A DNA stretch of 64,000 nucleotides from the NCBI RefSeq assembly GCF_000179615.1, contig NZ_AEDD01000009.1, positions 186,001 through 250,000 on the forward strand. The letters are read 5' to 3'. The position numbers and the translations under genes are program-made. The stretch's first letter is position 1. Each line of letters starts with the position of its first letter. This document shows, piece by piece, positions 27,963 to 36,889 of the stretch. The notes beneath the pieces were generated by a model. The model did not search any database. It had not been told where the DNA came from and saw only the letters and a list, made by a program, of their open reading frames with translations. The stretch is from Paenibacillus curdlanolyticus YK9. GTDB taxonomy: Bacteria; Bacillota; Bacilli; Paenibacillales; Paenibacillaceae.

Positions 27963-28964
27963 TCAACACACTGTTTCGACATAGAAACGACTTGTTTCGG
28001 TCCACGCTTCGCCTGGCCGAAGAATGACTAATCCTTTGGTCTCATCAGGAAGATTAAGATTCGGCGCGTCTACCATATTGATCTGAGGCTCTGGACAGAA
28101 GTAATTGACGGATGCTTTATTGTTCCAAATCATCCAATGCTTAAATTTGGTGCCCGCATCGTATACCAGTTTGACGCCAATTCGGTGATCGACCACTTCT
28201 GCGACATTGCGACCGTTTACCGGCTCCGCAGAGTAATGATTGTCCAACTGCTCCGCGAACGGCGATCCGCCTGCCGGCGATTTTATGGCAAGCTCAGCTG
28301 GGGACATCGGAATCGTTTTGCCCGTCGGCAGACTCCGATCATCCAACTCCCACCGTACGCCCGTCGTGACATGAGCGGTTATGTCCTCACGCTTGCTCCC
28401 CGGCGCGAATGGCGCATTAAATGCAGTATGGAAGCCAAGCATGCTAGGCATCAATTTATTTCCAAGATTCGTAACGCTGCTTGTTTGCGTAAGTCCGTTC
28501 TTGGATAAACAATACCGAATGCGAATTTCGAAATGATGCGGCAAGTATTGGTAAATGTTATCGTTTTCATCCACGGTGTAGCTGACCACGACGAAGCTTT
28601 CCTGCCCGTCCGTCCCTTTATCCACGACCTTCCATGGCCTATTGTAGAAGAAACCGTGCAGATGATTGCCCGTTGCCGGCTCGTTTACAGGCAGCTCATA
28701 CTTAATGCCCGCTACTTCGAATTTGCCATCCCGGTATCGGTTTGGCGGGAAGAGCACCGGAATGCCATAGATGGCCGGGTGTTCGCGGAAGATGTCCATC
28801 TCCTGCTCCTCAGGCTCGCGCAAAAACTTGTATCCCGCCTCTACATCGCGAAATGCTATAAGGTTGGCACCCATATTCGGCAGCAATGCTGCTTCATATT
28901 TGCCTGCTCGGAGCCATATCGCTTTCTCTCCGTAAAATAATCCTTCCGTCGCTTCATAAGCCAT
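27963..28964 (-). CDS. Aldose 1-epimerase family protein
   Basis: A 333-residue galactose mutarotase-like beta-sandwich protein. Visible family segments are GIPVLFPPNRYRDGKF, NHLHGFFYNRPW with the first catalytic His, MLGFHTAFNAPF with the second, and FCPEPQINMVDAPNL. The catalytic Glu is probably in FCPEPQ or further C-terminal. It should interconvert alpha and beta anomers of a hexose; next to a beta-galactosidase, galactose or glucose is a likely substrate (inference). Confidence 0.85.
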   Translation of the reverse strand: MAYEATEGLFYGEKAIWLRAGKYEAALLPNMGANLIAFRDVEAGYKFLREPEEQEMDIFREHPAIYGIPVLFPPNRYRDGKFEVAGIKYELPVNEPATGNHLHGFFYNRPWKVVDKGTDGQESFVVVSYTVDENDNIYQYLPHHFEIRIRYCLSKNGLTQTSSVTNLGNKLMPSMLGFHTAFNAPFAPGSKREDITAHVTTGVRWELDDRSLPTGKTIPMSPAELAIKSPAGGSPFAEQLDNHYSAEPVNGRNVAEVVDHRIGVKLVYDAGTKFKHWMIWNNKASVNYFCPEPQINMVDAPNLNLPDETKGLVILRPGEAWTETSRFYVETVC

Positions 28965-29096
28965 TCGATCACTGCTCCTATGTCATAATCAAGTTATTAT
29001 ATGTAGATGCATCTATATTGGGTCAATTCCCCACAAAGCCTATTATACGTATGGAACAGCAGCGCTAGCAATCGATTTCAATATGTTTTTATTAAA

Positions 29097-29138
29097 CAAA
29101 AAAAGCCCCGGCTACAAGCCGTTAGGCTTGGTTGCCGA
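29097..29138 (-). terminator. Terminator of the nitroreductase gene
   Basis: AAGCC-TAAC-GGCTT with outer CGG / CCG pairing, followed by GGGGCTTTTTTT on the minus strand. Confidence 0.72.
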
Positions 29139-29159
29139 AGCATTTTTAGCTGCATCGTA

Positions 29160-29807
29160 TTAAGTAAGGCTGTTCCAGAACGTTACTTCATCCACCGTCA
29201 GACGAACGGATGCGTGAGCCGGAACGGCTGCTTTGCCGATTGCAATGAGCATTACCGTCTCATAACGCTCAGGCACTGCGAACTTTTCGTTGAATTGCGA
29301 TTTAACGAAGCCGCCCATTGGCACCGTGTCATAGCCATGCGCTTTGGCAACGAGCATCAGCTGCATCGAGATCAAGCCTGCATCAACAAGGCCGATATCC
29401 TTCGCGATCGCCTCTTTGCGGTAAGGGGATTGCTCGCCTGTGATGCTGCCCAGCATACGTTGTTTCGTAGTCGCATCCATAACACCCGCTTGCTCAGCGC
29501 GGTCATAGATCGTCTCGGCAAGGCGATACGATTCTTTGTCAGCCAATACGGCGATGACATGCGAAGCGTCTACGACTTGTTGTTGGTTGTAAGCAATCGG
29601 AAGCAGCTCTTCCTTCAGCTTCTGATCCTCGATTACGAGGAAACGCCATGGCTGCATATTGCTCGAAGAAGGAGCCAACGTTGCCTCTTGCAGCATCGTC
29701 GTCAGCTCTTCGCGGGAAATTTTAACCGTTGGGTCATACTTGCGAACGGAATGGCGTTCACTAATTACCGTCATAAAATCTTGTTTCACAGCTTGGTTTG
29801 CACTCAT
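29160..29807 (-). CDS. Nitroreductase family protein
   Basis: A 215-residue FMN-dependent nitroreductase. The flavin-binding start RHSVRKYDP (19-27) and APSSSNMQPWRFLV (44-57) are clear. The C-terminal GGFVKSQFN and VMLIAIGKA segments fit the YodC/NfsB-type group. The natural substrate is not known. The ATG at 29807 follows GGAGGG. It has its own strong sigma-A promoter with an inverted repeat over the start region, and an Rrf2 regulator gene lies immediately upstream in the same direction. Confidence 0.9.
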   Translation of the reverse strand: MSANQAVKQDFMTVISERHSVRKYDPTVKISREELTTMLQEATLAPSSSNMQPWRFLVIEDQKLKEELLPIAYNQQQVVDASHVIAVLADKESYRLAETIYDRAEQAGVMDATTKQRMLGSITGEQSPYRKEAIAKDIGLVDAGLISMQLMLVAKAHGYDTVPMGGFVKSQFNEKFAVPERYETVMLIAIGKAAVPAHASVRLTVDEVTFWNSLT

Positions 29808-29888
29808 TAACAATCCCTCCATTAATCTGTGTCTATTTTCGCTCAGTTAACTTCAAAAAAAGGCGAGTAACTGTTCATTTCTGTACAC

Positions 29889-29917
29889 AGTATATTGCAA
29901 AGAAAAGATGCTGTCAA
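29889..29917 (-). promoter_or_regulatory. Sigma-A promoter of the nitroreductase gene with overlapping palindrome
   Basis: TTGACA (29912-29917), a 17-bp spacer and TATACT (29889-29894) on the minus strand. Just downstream, the -10 end continues into CTGTGTACAG, and a second ACAGT lies 12 bp further (ACTGT-n12-ACAGT), so a repressor could sit on the start site. Confidence 0.8.
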
Positions 29918-29952
29918 TAGGATGTGGCGCCGTTTTTGCGAACAGCCATCCT

Positions 29953-30384
29953 TCAGGCCCGGGATATCAATTCGGCAATTGTATGCTTCTCCAACACCTT
30001 CATCGTACTCTCGTCTAGTTCCGCTACCAAGCTGGCAAAAACGCCCTGCATCATGATGCCAAACGGATGCGACCCAGTCGCTTCCTCCATGCTGCGCCCC
30101 AGCTCCTCGCTAATTTGAAGCGCTTGATAAACTTCCGCTAACGTGATCTGCTCCGCTGGACGCAGCAGCCGATACCCGCCGTCTCGCCCTTCTCTAGTCT
30201 CGATTAAGCTCGCACGCGCAAGCGTCGCTAATATTTTGCGAAGCAGCGTCGCTTCTGACTGCAATTGATCCGCTATCGTACAGCTTGGACAAGTATGCTC
30301 ATTGCTAGCAAGTACGACAAGCGCTTGTATAGCTAGCCCAAACGTACGAAAACTGGGCGGACACGGTTTACGAATCGTCGTCAC
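29953..30384 (-). CDS. Rrf2-family transcriptional regulator
   Basis: A 143-residue Rrf2 protein. The winged helix spans about 12-75 with ATLLRKILATLARASLIE as the recognition region and GGYRL in the wing. Cys8, Cys32 and Cys35 are the only cysteines; their spacing (TCPSCT) is not that of the NsrR/IscR cluster, but a thiol switch is possible. Because it precedes the nitroreductase gene, it may sense electrophiles or redox change and regulate it (inference). Confidence 0.85.
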   Translation of the reverse strand: MTTIRKPCPPSFRTFGLAIQALVVLASNEHTCPSCTIADQLQSEATLLRKILATLARASLIETREGRDGGYRLLRPAEQITLAEVYQALQISEELGRSMEEATGSHPFGIMMQGVFASLVAELDESTMKVLEKHTIAELISRA

Positions 30385-30457
30385 CGACTATCTCCTCCTT
30401 CACGCACAGGTTTGTTCGCTCAATAAGACTAACTATACTGCAACCTAAGACTTTTGC

Positions 30458-31339
30458 CTAGCTTGGGTCGAAAACGCCGATTTCCTTCGCATACCTTCCC
30501 CAATGGGGCCGGGCGCCGTCTGCATCTGCAATATTATAGCGCTCCGACAAATCCCAGCTCGTCAGCACTTTCCCTGACCACTCCATGCGCTGCGGATCAC
30601 AAGCGAATGCAGCAAGTCCGCGGCCAAGCAGGTAAGGCGTCTCCGATTGGGCAAAATGGGGTTCGATTGCGACGCCATCCCGCCAATTGTCAGCCGTCAC
30701 TCCAAAGTGATCCAGCATCGCTTCTGAACGCAAAAAGCCTGGCGTTGCAGCGACGCTCGTCACCCCTGCATCTCGAAAATCGCTTGCCATCGCTTGCGCC
30801 AGATGAATCACGCTAATTTTGGCAAGGCTGTAATAGAGGTTGCCGCGATACCGATAATCCCATCCGTCCGTCACCTCAATTAGTAGTCCGGAAGGGCTTG
30901 CCTTCAGCAATGGGGCTGCATAGTAGCTCGTAATCATATGCGAATGAACCGCTTGGCGTTGGATTCGAAGCCCGTCGGCAAGCGAATGCTCCCAGAACGT
31001 CGCTCCCCATTCGGTTAACGGGTCTCCGCCCCATACATCGTTAACCATAATATCAAGCACGCCGCCCTGCTCCTGTTGTATGCGTTCAAATAATGCCTGC
31101 ACTTCCTGTTCATTCGTATGATCGGTTCGCACGGCTATGCCGCAGCCGCCGCTGGCTGTAACCAGCTCTGCTGTCTCTTCGATCGTTTCGGGACGGTTCA
31201 TATCGGATTGTTGCTCGCGCGTGCTTCTCCCCGTGCAATACACCGTTGCCCCTTTTTCGCCCAATGATACAGCGATCGCGCGGCCAGCTCCCCGCGTTGC
31301 CCCTGCGACCACTGCTACTTTGCCCGACAATGTATTCAT
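30458..31339 (-). CDS. Short-chain dehydrogenase/reductase
   Basis: A 293-residue SDR. The nucleotide loop is AGATRGAGRA (residues 11-20), a variant of TGxxxGxG. The catalytic Tyr-x3-Lys is in NLYYSLAKISV. The C-terminal part is longer than in classic SDRs and resembles a group of oxidoreductases close to YueD/DHRS-type proteins. The substrate is unknown. The ATG at 31339 follows GGGAGAAT; the open frame runs 15 codons further. Confidence 0.88.
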   Translation of the reverse strand: MNTLSGKVAVVAGATRGAGRAIAVSLGEKGATVYCTGRSTREQQSDMNRPETIEETAELVTASGGCGIAVRTDHTNEQEVQALFERIQQEQGGVLDIMVNDVWGGDPLTEWGATFWEHSLADGLRIQRQAVHSHMITSYYAAPLLKASPSGLLIEVTDGWDYRYRGNLYYSLAKISVIHLAQAMASDFRDAGVTSVAATPGFLRSEAMLDHFGVTADNWRDGVAIEPHFAQSETPYLLGRGLAAFACDPQRMEWSGKVLTSWDLSERYNIADADGARPHWGRYAKEIGVFDPS

Positions 31340-31504
31340 TCTATTCTCCCTTTCCGACTGTATTCCATTATCGTTAGTAAGCATATATCAGCAATGTTGA
31401 CGACAGATTGTCAGTATTATTGCATAAGACGAAAACAATCGATCATATCGTAATAATACGCCTACCTATTCCACTGGCGCCGTCGAAGGAGGATCAAGCC
31501 GAAC

Positions 31505-32152
31505 ATGAACGCTGATCACAATTGGAAAGCACGTTGGATTGACGAGGAGCGCGTCGATTCCAACACTGCGAACCGCCCGTTCGCTTTTAAAGTGCCCGCC
31601 GCATGGTGGACTCGGTCGGAGGAATGGGCATGGTCGGGCCTATTCGTTCATCCTCACCGCGTCGTCTTAGATTCCTCGCTTAGCCGCGGCATTATCCGTT
31701 CCAATCAGACGGATTACGAAACCCGTCATAACCCTCGAATCGTATCCTTGCAATCCGTATTCGAGCATATGCAGCATGAAGAGGAGCCCGCGCTGGATGC
31801 AGCTGCGATTCAAGAGCGCTTGGAGCGCGACGCGCTTCGATTTATTCGCTCGGATATCACTCGGCTGCCGTACGATGACGAGAAGTTTGATACCGTATTC
31901 TGTTTATCCGTCATTGAAAGACTGGAACAAGCAGATGCCAGAGAAGCTTTATTAGAATTCCGCCGTACGCTCAAAACAGGCGGCTTGCTTGTGCTTACCT
32001 TCGACGAACTAACGCCTGATCTGCCTCAAATCACTCGCAGCGTAAGGGATTGCGGCTATTCCTTCGCTGGCGAATACGAATCTGCGTGGACATCGGACGG
32101 AAGCGGCAGCGAGAATGTGCAGGGACGTCTTTATGCATTCCGCGCCATCTGA
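31505..32152 (+). CDS. Methyltransferase-like (type 11) protein with degenerate SAM motif
   Basis: A 215-residue protein. The second half follows the class I SAM methyltransferase pattern: RSDITRLPYDDEKFDTVFCL, then VIERLEQADAREALLEFRRTLKTGG and LLVLTFDEL. The expected glycine-rich motif I (vLDxGxGxG) is replaced by VVLDSSLSRGIIRS (53-66). The protein may thus have lost SAM binding, or it may belong to a variant group. AGGAGG precedes the ATG. It is monocistronic before a strong terminator. Confidence 0.72.
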   Translation: MNADHNWKARWIDEERVDSNTANRPFAFKVPAAWWTRSEEWAWSGLFVHPHRVVLDSSLSRGIIRSNQTDYETRHNPRIVSLQSVFEHMQHEEEPALDAAAIQERLERDALRFIRSDITRLPYDDEKFDTVFCLSVIERLEQADAREALLEFRRTLKTGGLLVLTFDELTPDLPQITRSVRDCGYSFAGEYESAWTSDGSGSENVQGRLYAFRAI

Positions 32153-32169
32153 CGGCCGATGCAAACAGG

Positions 32170-32218
32170 AAGAGACCGTTTTTCTTGCATGAGCGTGCAT
32201 GCAAGAAACGGTCTCTTC
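32170..32218. terminator. Bidirectional terminator before lutR end
   Basis: A near-perfect 20-bp inverted repeat (AAGAGACCGTTTTTCTTGCA against TGCAAGAAACGGTCTCTT, one-base slip) between convergent genes. Confidence 0.85.
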
Positions 32219-32221
32219 GAT

Positions 32222-32932
32222 TTACGTTGAATGCTTGTTCACAATGCGTGCAACGTGTTGCAAATGCTCCCGCATAGCAGAACCAGCGAGCGCCTCATCA
32301 CCCGTAGCTATCGCCTCGCAGATGATGTTGTGCTCGCACAGTAATTGGTCTGCAACCGCTCGATTCGCATACATTTCGGCCCGCCGCACATCACGAATGG
32401 CAGACTCCGTCTGCTGTGTAATCGTGTCAAACAGCTGTACCAGAATGGAATTGCCGGTTGCATGAGCAATTGCCTGATGAAACGCCACATCAAGCCTTTC
32501 GCCAGCAGCATCATCGCCTGCGGCTTCCACCATATCTGCAACGATCAGTCGAAGCTGTTCAATGTCAGATTCGCTCCGTTTAGCGGCAGCTATCGATGCG
32601 TTGGATATCTCTAGCGCTTGCCTCGCTTCAAGGAGCTCCAGCAAGGAGGTTCCATCCAGCCGCATGGACGCCAGTGCCGATGAGGGTTCGGCAAGCGGCT
32701 GCTCTCTCACGACCCGGCAGCCTCCGCCTTGTCTGATTTCGATTAATCCCATCGCCTTCAGCCCGCTCAGCGCTTCACGCATCGTCGATCGGCCGACTCC
32801 GAACCGTTCCGACATCTCTTTGGTTGAAGGGAGCTTATCTCCCACCTTCAGCTTACCGCTTCCGATGAGCGCTTTAATCTGCTCGGTAATTTCCTCGTAA
32901 TGATTGCGTTTATCCAGCTTTGCTACGTCCAT
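32222..32932 (-). CDS. lutR: FadR-type GntR regulator LutR
   Basis: A 236-residue GntR-family regulator of the FadR subgroup. The N-terminal winged helix (about 10-75: KLPSTKEMSERFGVGRSTMR) is followed by an all-helical FCD ligand domain. Its place as the last gene of the lutABC operon, 39 bp behind lutC, identifies it as the lactate-responsive repressor LutR. The FadR-type operator TTGTCAGACAA before lutA is its probable target. Confidence 0.9.
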   Translation of the reverse strand: MDVAKLDKRNHYEEITEQIKALIGSGKLKVGDKLPSTKEMSERFGVGRSTMREALSGLKAMGLIEIRQGGGCRVVREQPLAEPSSALASMRLDGTSLLELLEARQALEISNASIAAAKRSESDIEQLRLIVADMVEAAGDDAAGERLDVAFHQAIAHATGNSILVQLFDTITQQTESAIRDVRRAEMYANRAVADQLLCEHNIICEAIATGDEALAGSAMREHLQHVARIVNKHST

Positions 32933-32971
32933 TTCACTTGCTCCTATCTATTTTTCAGCTTCCCAGCTGTT

Positions 32972-33697
32972 TCAACCAATAATTAACGCATATACGATGC
33001 CTGGCCCGTGGACCCCGATCGTCAGGTCATTCTCGATGTCTGCCGAGCGGCTCGGTCCCGAAATAAAATGGATGCCTGCAGGAAGCTGTTCTCGTCCAAG
33101 CGCATCAAACGCCATTAACGGCTCGCCTAACCTCGTCTTCAGCCGATCAATCGGAATAAGCGCGAACAGAACAGTGGGCAGCAAGCTAACCGAACGCCCT
33201 TTATCCTTCGATGATAACACAGCAAGCGAACCCGTGTAAGCAACCGCATAATCCGCAACGACGATGCCAAAATCCGCTTCCGCCGCCCGTGCGCTCCATT
33301 CTTCCTCCGAGCTGCTGTTCCATACCTTCACCTGCGCTTCCGAAAGCGCCGCTTCCAGTTCCATCGCATCCAGCTCAGGCTGCCGTTGGCGCACGACGTA
33401 TCGCGCACGCATTTCCGACGCTTTGTCCGCGATATACTGCTTCGCTTCCTCCCAGTCCGCCAACCGCGCAACGTGGCCGCCCGCCGCCTTGAAATTTGCC
33501 CCGAATCGTTCCACCCGCTCCTCCAACGGCCAATCGAAGCTGCGCCAGAACGCAGGCGCGCCGCGGAACGGATGGTCCGGCGCCTCGGCAACCCTCGGTC
33601 GTCCCAGCTTCTCCGTCAGCCCGTCTATAAACGTTTTCTGCTTCGCCCGTGAGGCTGCATCCATCTGATCGAGCCATTCTCTATGCGTGTCCGCCAT
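32972..33697 (-). CDS. lutC: Lactate utilization protein LutC
   Basis: A 241-residue LUD-domain protein, the third component of the LutABC iron-sulfur L-lactate oxidase. The conserved ADFGIVVADYAVAYTGSLAV and HFISGPSRSADIENDLTIGVHGP segments are present near 145-165 and 210-232. I use the ATG at 33697 because GGGGGG precedes it; the longer frame runs inside lutB. It overlaps lutB by 17 bp. Confidence 0.94.
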   Translation of the reverse strand: MADTHREWLDQMDAASRAKQKTFIDGLTEKLGRPRVAEAPDHPFRGAPAFWRSFDWPLEERVERFGANFKAAGGHVARLADWEEAKQYIADKASEMRARYVVRQRQPELDAMELEAALSEAQVKVWNSSSEEEWSARAAEADFGIVVADYAVAYTGSLAVLSSKDKGRSVSLLPTVLFALIPIDRLKTRLGEPLMAFDALGREQLPAGIHFISGPSRSADIENDLTIGVHGPGIVYALIIG

Positions 33698-35207
33698 GTC
33701 CGCCCCCCCTTTCATTCCGATGCTGTACGATCGCTTCCATGCGCGCTTGGGTCGACGCCGCCATCGGCTTGGCGCTCGAAGCCGTTTGGCTTTCAATCTC
33801 CGTCCACCGGTCACGGAAAGCTTGCTTGGGCAAGCTTGGCGTCACTCGGTAGGTGTTCCAACCTTTCAAAGGCCCAAGCTTCGTTCGAATCACATCGCCT
33901 CGCACGACCAGCTTCTGACCAAGCTGTCCGAAGCGCAAAGCGCCGCGCATCATCCTCGAATTGCCCATAAGCATCGAGAAGCCTTTCATCCCGGCCGATT
34001 CCAGTTTATTGCCATGGCCGCCCTCGACCTTTCGCCTCCGCAAATAAACGAGCATGTCATGCAGCGGAATTTTGACCGGACAGGCCTCGTAGCAAGCCCC
34101 GCATAAACTCGACGCATTCGCAATATCGTCCCACTCCGCAACATTTTTCTGCAGCGCAGGCGTCAACACGGCGCCAATCGGTCCGCTATAGGTACCGCCA
34201 TAGGCATGACCGCCAATATGCCGATAAACCGGACAGGCATTCAAGCAGGCGCCGCAGCGGATGCAATTCAGCAGCTCTTGGAATTCCGGATCGCCAAGCT
34301 GGTTGGAACGGCCGTTATCGACGATAATGATATGCATCTCATCAGGGCCGTCAGCATCCTCCTCCCGCCTAGGCCCTGTAATGCCGGACATATATACGGT
34401 CAGCTTCTGGCCGGTTGCAGAACGCGGCAGCAGCGTCGCCATCACTTCAAGGTCTTCGAAGGAAGGAATAATCCGCTCCATGCCCATCAGCGTAATTTGC
34501 GTACGCGGCACTGTGGTGACCATTCGCGCGTTCCCTTCATTTTCGAACAGTACCATAGAGCCTGTCTCCGCAATCGCAAAGTTACAGCCCGTCATGCCAA
34601 TATCAGCCTCCAGAAACTTCTCGCGCAGCTTCTTCCGAACAAAGCCGGCTAGAATCTGCGTATCCGGCGCCAGCGTCTCGCCCGCTTCCGCCGAAAGAAG
34701 GTCTGCGATCTGGTACCGATTTTTATGAATCGCAGGAATAATAATATGCGATGGCGTCTCGCCAGCCAGCTGAATAATGTATTCGCCCAAATCCGTCTCG
34801 ATCGCCTCTACGCCGATCCCTGCCAGCGCATGGTTCAAATGCAGCTCTTCCGTCACCATCGATTTGGACTTCACGACTGATTTTGCCTGTTTGCGCTCTG
34901 CGATCGCCAGTGCAATCTTCACGGCCTCAACATCCGTCTCTGCAAAATGGACATGCACGCCATTGGCGCGCGCATTGTCGGCAAACAGATTCAAATAATA
35001 GTCCAAATGCGCAATCGTATGCATGCGAATTTGCCTGCCCCGCTCCCGCCAGTCGTCCCAATTGCCATGCTCCTCGGACGCCGTTTTTTTGCCTGAACGA
35101 AGCCGTTCCGTCGTAAATTTAACCGCCTTGCGCAGAAACTCGTCATTCAACGCCAAGCCCGCTCGTTCCTTCACTGTTGCGTTTCTCGTCTTATGCGATC
35201 CGCTCAT
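33681..35207 (-). CDS. lutB: Lactate utilization iron-sulfur protein LutB
   Basis: A 508-residue protein with an N-terminal LUD domain and a C-terminal ferredoxin region. The first 4Fe-4S motif is Cys315-x2-Cys318-x2-Cys321-x3-Cys325-Pro. The second is Cys369-x2-Cys372-x3-Cys376-Pro. A DUF3390-like tail follows. It oxidises L-lactate to pyruvate together with LutA and LutC in the cytoplasm. The start overlaps the lutA stop by 4 bp. Confidence 0.96.
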   Translation of the reverse strand: MSGSHKTRNATVKERAGLALNDEFLRKAVKFTTERLRSGKKTASEEHGNWDDWRERGRQIRMHTIAHLDYYLNLFADNARANGVHVHFAETDVEAVKIALAIAERKQAKSVVKSKSMVTEELHLNHALAGIGVEAIETDLGEYIIQLAGETPSHIIIPAIHKNRYQIADLLSAEAGETLAPDTQILAGFVRKKLREKFLEADIGMTGCNFAIAETGSMVLFENEGNARMVTTVPRTQITLMGMERIIPSFEDLEVMATLLPRSATGQKLTVYMSGITGPRREEDADGPDEMHIIIVDNGRSNQLGDPEFQELLNCIRCGACLNACPVYRHIGGHAYGGTYSGPIGAVLTPALQKNVAEWDDIANASSLCGACYEACPVKIPLHDMLVYLRRRKVEGGHGNKLESAGMKGFSMLMGNSRMMRGALRFGQLGQKLVVRGDVIRTKLGPLKGWNTYRVTPSLPKQAFRDRWTEIESQTASSAKPMAASTQARMEAIVQHRNERGGGHGGHA

Positions 35208-35932
35208 GCGTTTTTCACCCCTTCATACAGAAGCTCTGCCAAATGCATGACGCGTACCGGCTTATTCCGATATCGCAAATTGCCGCCTATATTCATCAAG
35301 CAAGCCATATCAAGGCCCACCAGCACTTCCGCTTCTGTCTCCAATACATGATCGACCTTCTCCGTCACCATCGCGCCAGAAATATCGGACATCTTCACGG
35401 CAAAGGTTCCGCCAAAGCCGCAGCAATCCTCTGCAAAAGGAAGCGGCACCAGCTCCAGTCCGCGAACGTTCTCCATCAAAGCGATCGGTTCCTCCTTCAC
35501 GCCCAGCAATCGGCTGCCATGACAAGAAGGATGATACGTAACCTTGTGAGGAAAGGAAGCCCCAAGGTCGGTAATTCCGAGCACTTGCACGATAAATTGC
35601 GTAAATTCGTAGCTCTTCGCCTGCAGCTGCTTCGCCTTCTCCAGCATCGAAGCATCCTGCTCGAACAGCTTCGGATAATGATGAATCATGCCCGTGCAGG
35701 AGCCTGATGGCGAGATAACAAAATCGCAGTCCTCGAACGCTTCAATAATCGTTGCCGCTGTTTTCCTCGCATCGTCCCAGTACCCGCTATTGAATGCCGG
35801 CTGCCCGCAGCAGGTCTGAACGTGAGGGAATTCCAGCCTCACGCCGTATTCGGCCAACAATCGTACCATCGACTCGCCCACATTCGGATAAATCGCATCG
35901 CTTAAACAAGTTATAAATAATGATACTTTCAT
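35204..35932 (-). CDS. lutA: Lactate utilization protein LutA
   Basis: A 242-residue CCG-domain protein (glycolate oxidase iron-sulfur subunit type). The two cysteine-rich motifs are TCCGQPAFNSG (Cys41-Cys42) and EDCCGFGGTF near 170; further cysteines occur in SGSCTGM and YHPSCHGS. It is the first gene of lutA-lutB-lutC-lutR. All junctions overlap or are very short, so the operon is tightly coupled. Confidence 0.96.
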   Translation of the reverse strand: MKVSLFITCLSDAIYPNVGESMVRLLAEYGVRLEFPHVQTCCGQPAFNSGYWDDARKTAATIIEAFEDCDFVISPSGSCTGMIHHYPKLFEQDASMLEKAKQLQAKSYEFTQFIVQVLGITDLGASFPHKVTYHPSCHGSRLLGVKEEPIALMENVRGLELVPLPFAEDCCGFGGTFAVKMSDISGAMVTEKVDHVLETEAEVLVGLDMACLMNIGGNLRYRNKPVRVMHLAELLYEGVKNA

Positions 35933-35980
35933 GTTGCACCCCTGTTCGCCCGCCGCAAGAACGGTTGATATAATATCAGG

Positions 35981-35991
35981 TTGTCAGACAA
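35981..35991 (-). promoter_or_regulatory. FadR/LutR-type operator upstream of lutA
   Basis: TTGTCAGACAA is an 11-bp palindrome around one central base and fits the FadR-subfamily consensus TnGTnnnACnA exactly. It lies 49 bp before the lutA start codon. An AT-rich stretch (TGATATTATATC on the minus strand) lies between it and the gene and can serve as -10. LutR is the probable ligand-controlled repressor. Confidence 0.75.
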
Positions 35992-36090
35992 GTTGATTAA
36001 AGTATAACCGACGGAGTAGCTTTCGCGCAAGGAAGAGAATAGCGTTTTCACTTCTGTTCCTCTCGGAAAGTTTGCCATCGGCTTTATGTG

Positions 36091-36858
36091 CTAGGATCCC
36101 GGTGTTCCGCGTTTTCCCTCTCTATAATCCTTCGGAGTGACGCCGACCGTTTTCTTAAATAACTTATTGAAATAGACCGGATCATGATAGCCAACCAGCT
36201 GTGAAATCTCATAGTTGCGAAGCGCGGGATTGCCGATCAGCAGCTCCTTCGCTTTCTCAATGCGAAGCTGAATGACGTAATCCGTCATAGTCATATTCGT
36301 CTGGATGCGAAACAATCTGCTCAGGTAGCTGCCGTTCATTCCGACGGATTGCGCAAGCTTCTCTAGCTCAAACGGCTGATCGTAGGATTGCTCAAGCTCA
36401 TGCTTCACCTGCTCCACCGCATGATGCTCGCGATCCTCGATTGGCGCGGCGCTTTCTTCCGGTTTGTTAGCCAGCGCTTTTTGCCGGAGGGATTCAATCT
36501 CGACAAGCCGCTCTTGCAGTTGAATTTTATCAACCGGCTTCAACAGATAGTCCTTCACGCCAAAACGCAAAGCGGCCCGTGCATATTCGAACTCCTCAAA
36601 CCCGCTCAGCACGATAATTTGAACATCGGAAGCGACCTCTCTGATTTTCTCAATCAGCTTGATCCCGTCCATGAAAGGCATTTTAATATCCGTAACAACG
36701 AGATCCAGCCCATCGCTGTACAGCTTGGCAAAGTTGTCCCATGCGACTGCGCCGTTACTGTACGATCCAACAACCGACAGATTGGGATGCAGCTTGGACA
36801 TGATTTTTTCCAGCCCGAGCCGGATCATCTCTTCATCATCTACGATCATCACTTTCAT
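36091..36858 (-). CDS. AraC-type response regulator
   Basis: A 255-residue response regulator. The receiver domain (1-120) has VDDEE at the start, phospho-acceptor Asp57 in VVTDIKMP and LLKPVD for the conserved Lys. The C-terminal AraC/XylS DNA-binding domain (about 150-250) shows ELEKLAQSVGMNGSYLSRLF and VYFNKLFKKTVGVTPKDYR. It is the third gene of the kinase-LacI-regulator operon and pairs with the sensor kinase at 37953-39851. Likely targets are the adjacent sugar ABC transporter genes. Confidence 0.93.
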   Translation of the reverse strand: MKVMIVDDEEMIRLGLEKIMSKLHPNLSVVGSYSNGAVAWDNFAKLYSDGLDLVVTDIKMPFMDGIKLIEKIREVASDVQIIVLSGFEEFEYARAALRFGVKDYLLKPVDKIQLQERLVEIESLRQKALANKPEESAAPIEDREHHAVEQVKHELEQSYDQPFELEKLAQSVGMNGSYLSRLFRIQTNMTMTDYVIQLRIEKAKELLIGNPALRNYEISQLVGYHDPVYFNKLFKKTVGVTPKDYREGKRGTPGS

Positions 36859-36889
36859 TCATGACACTCCTTCTTCGGAGCTTGCTGCG

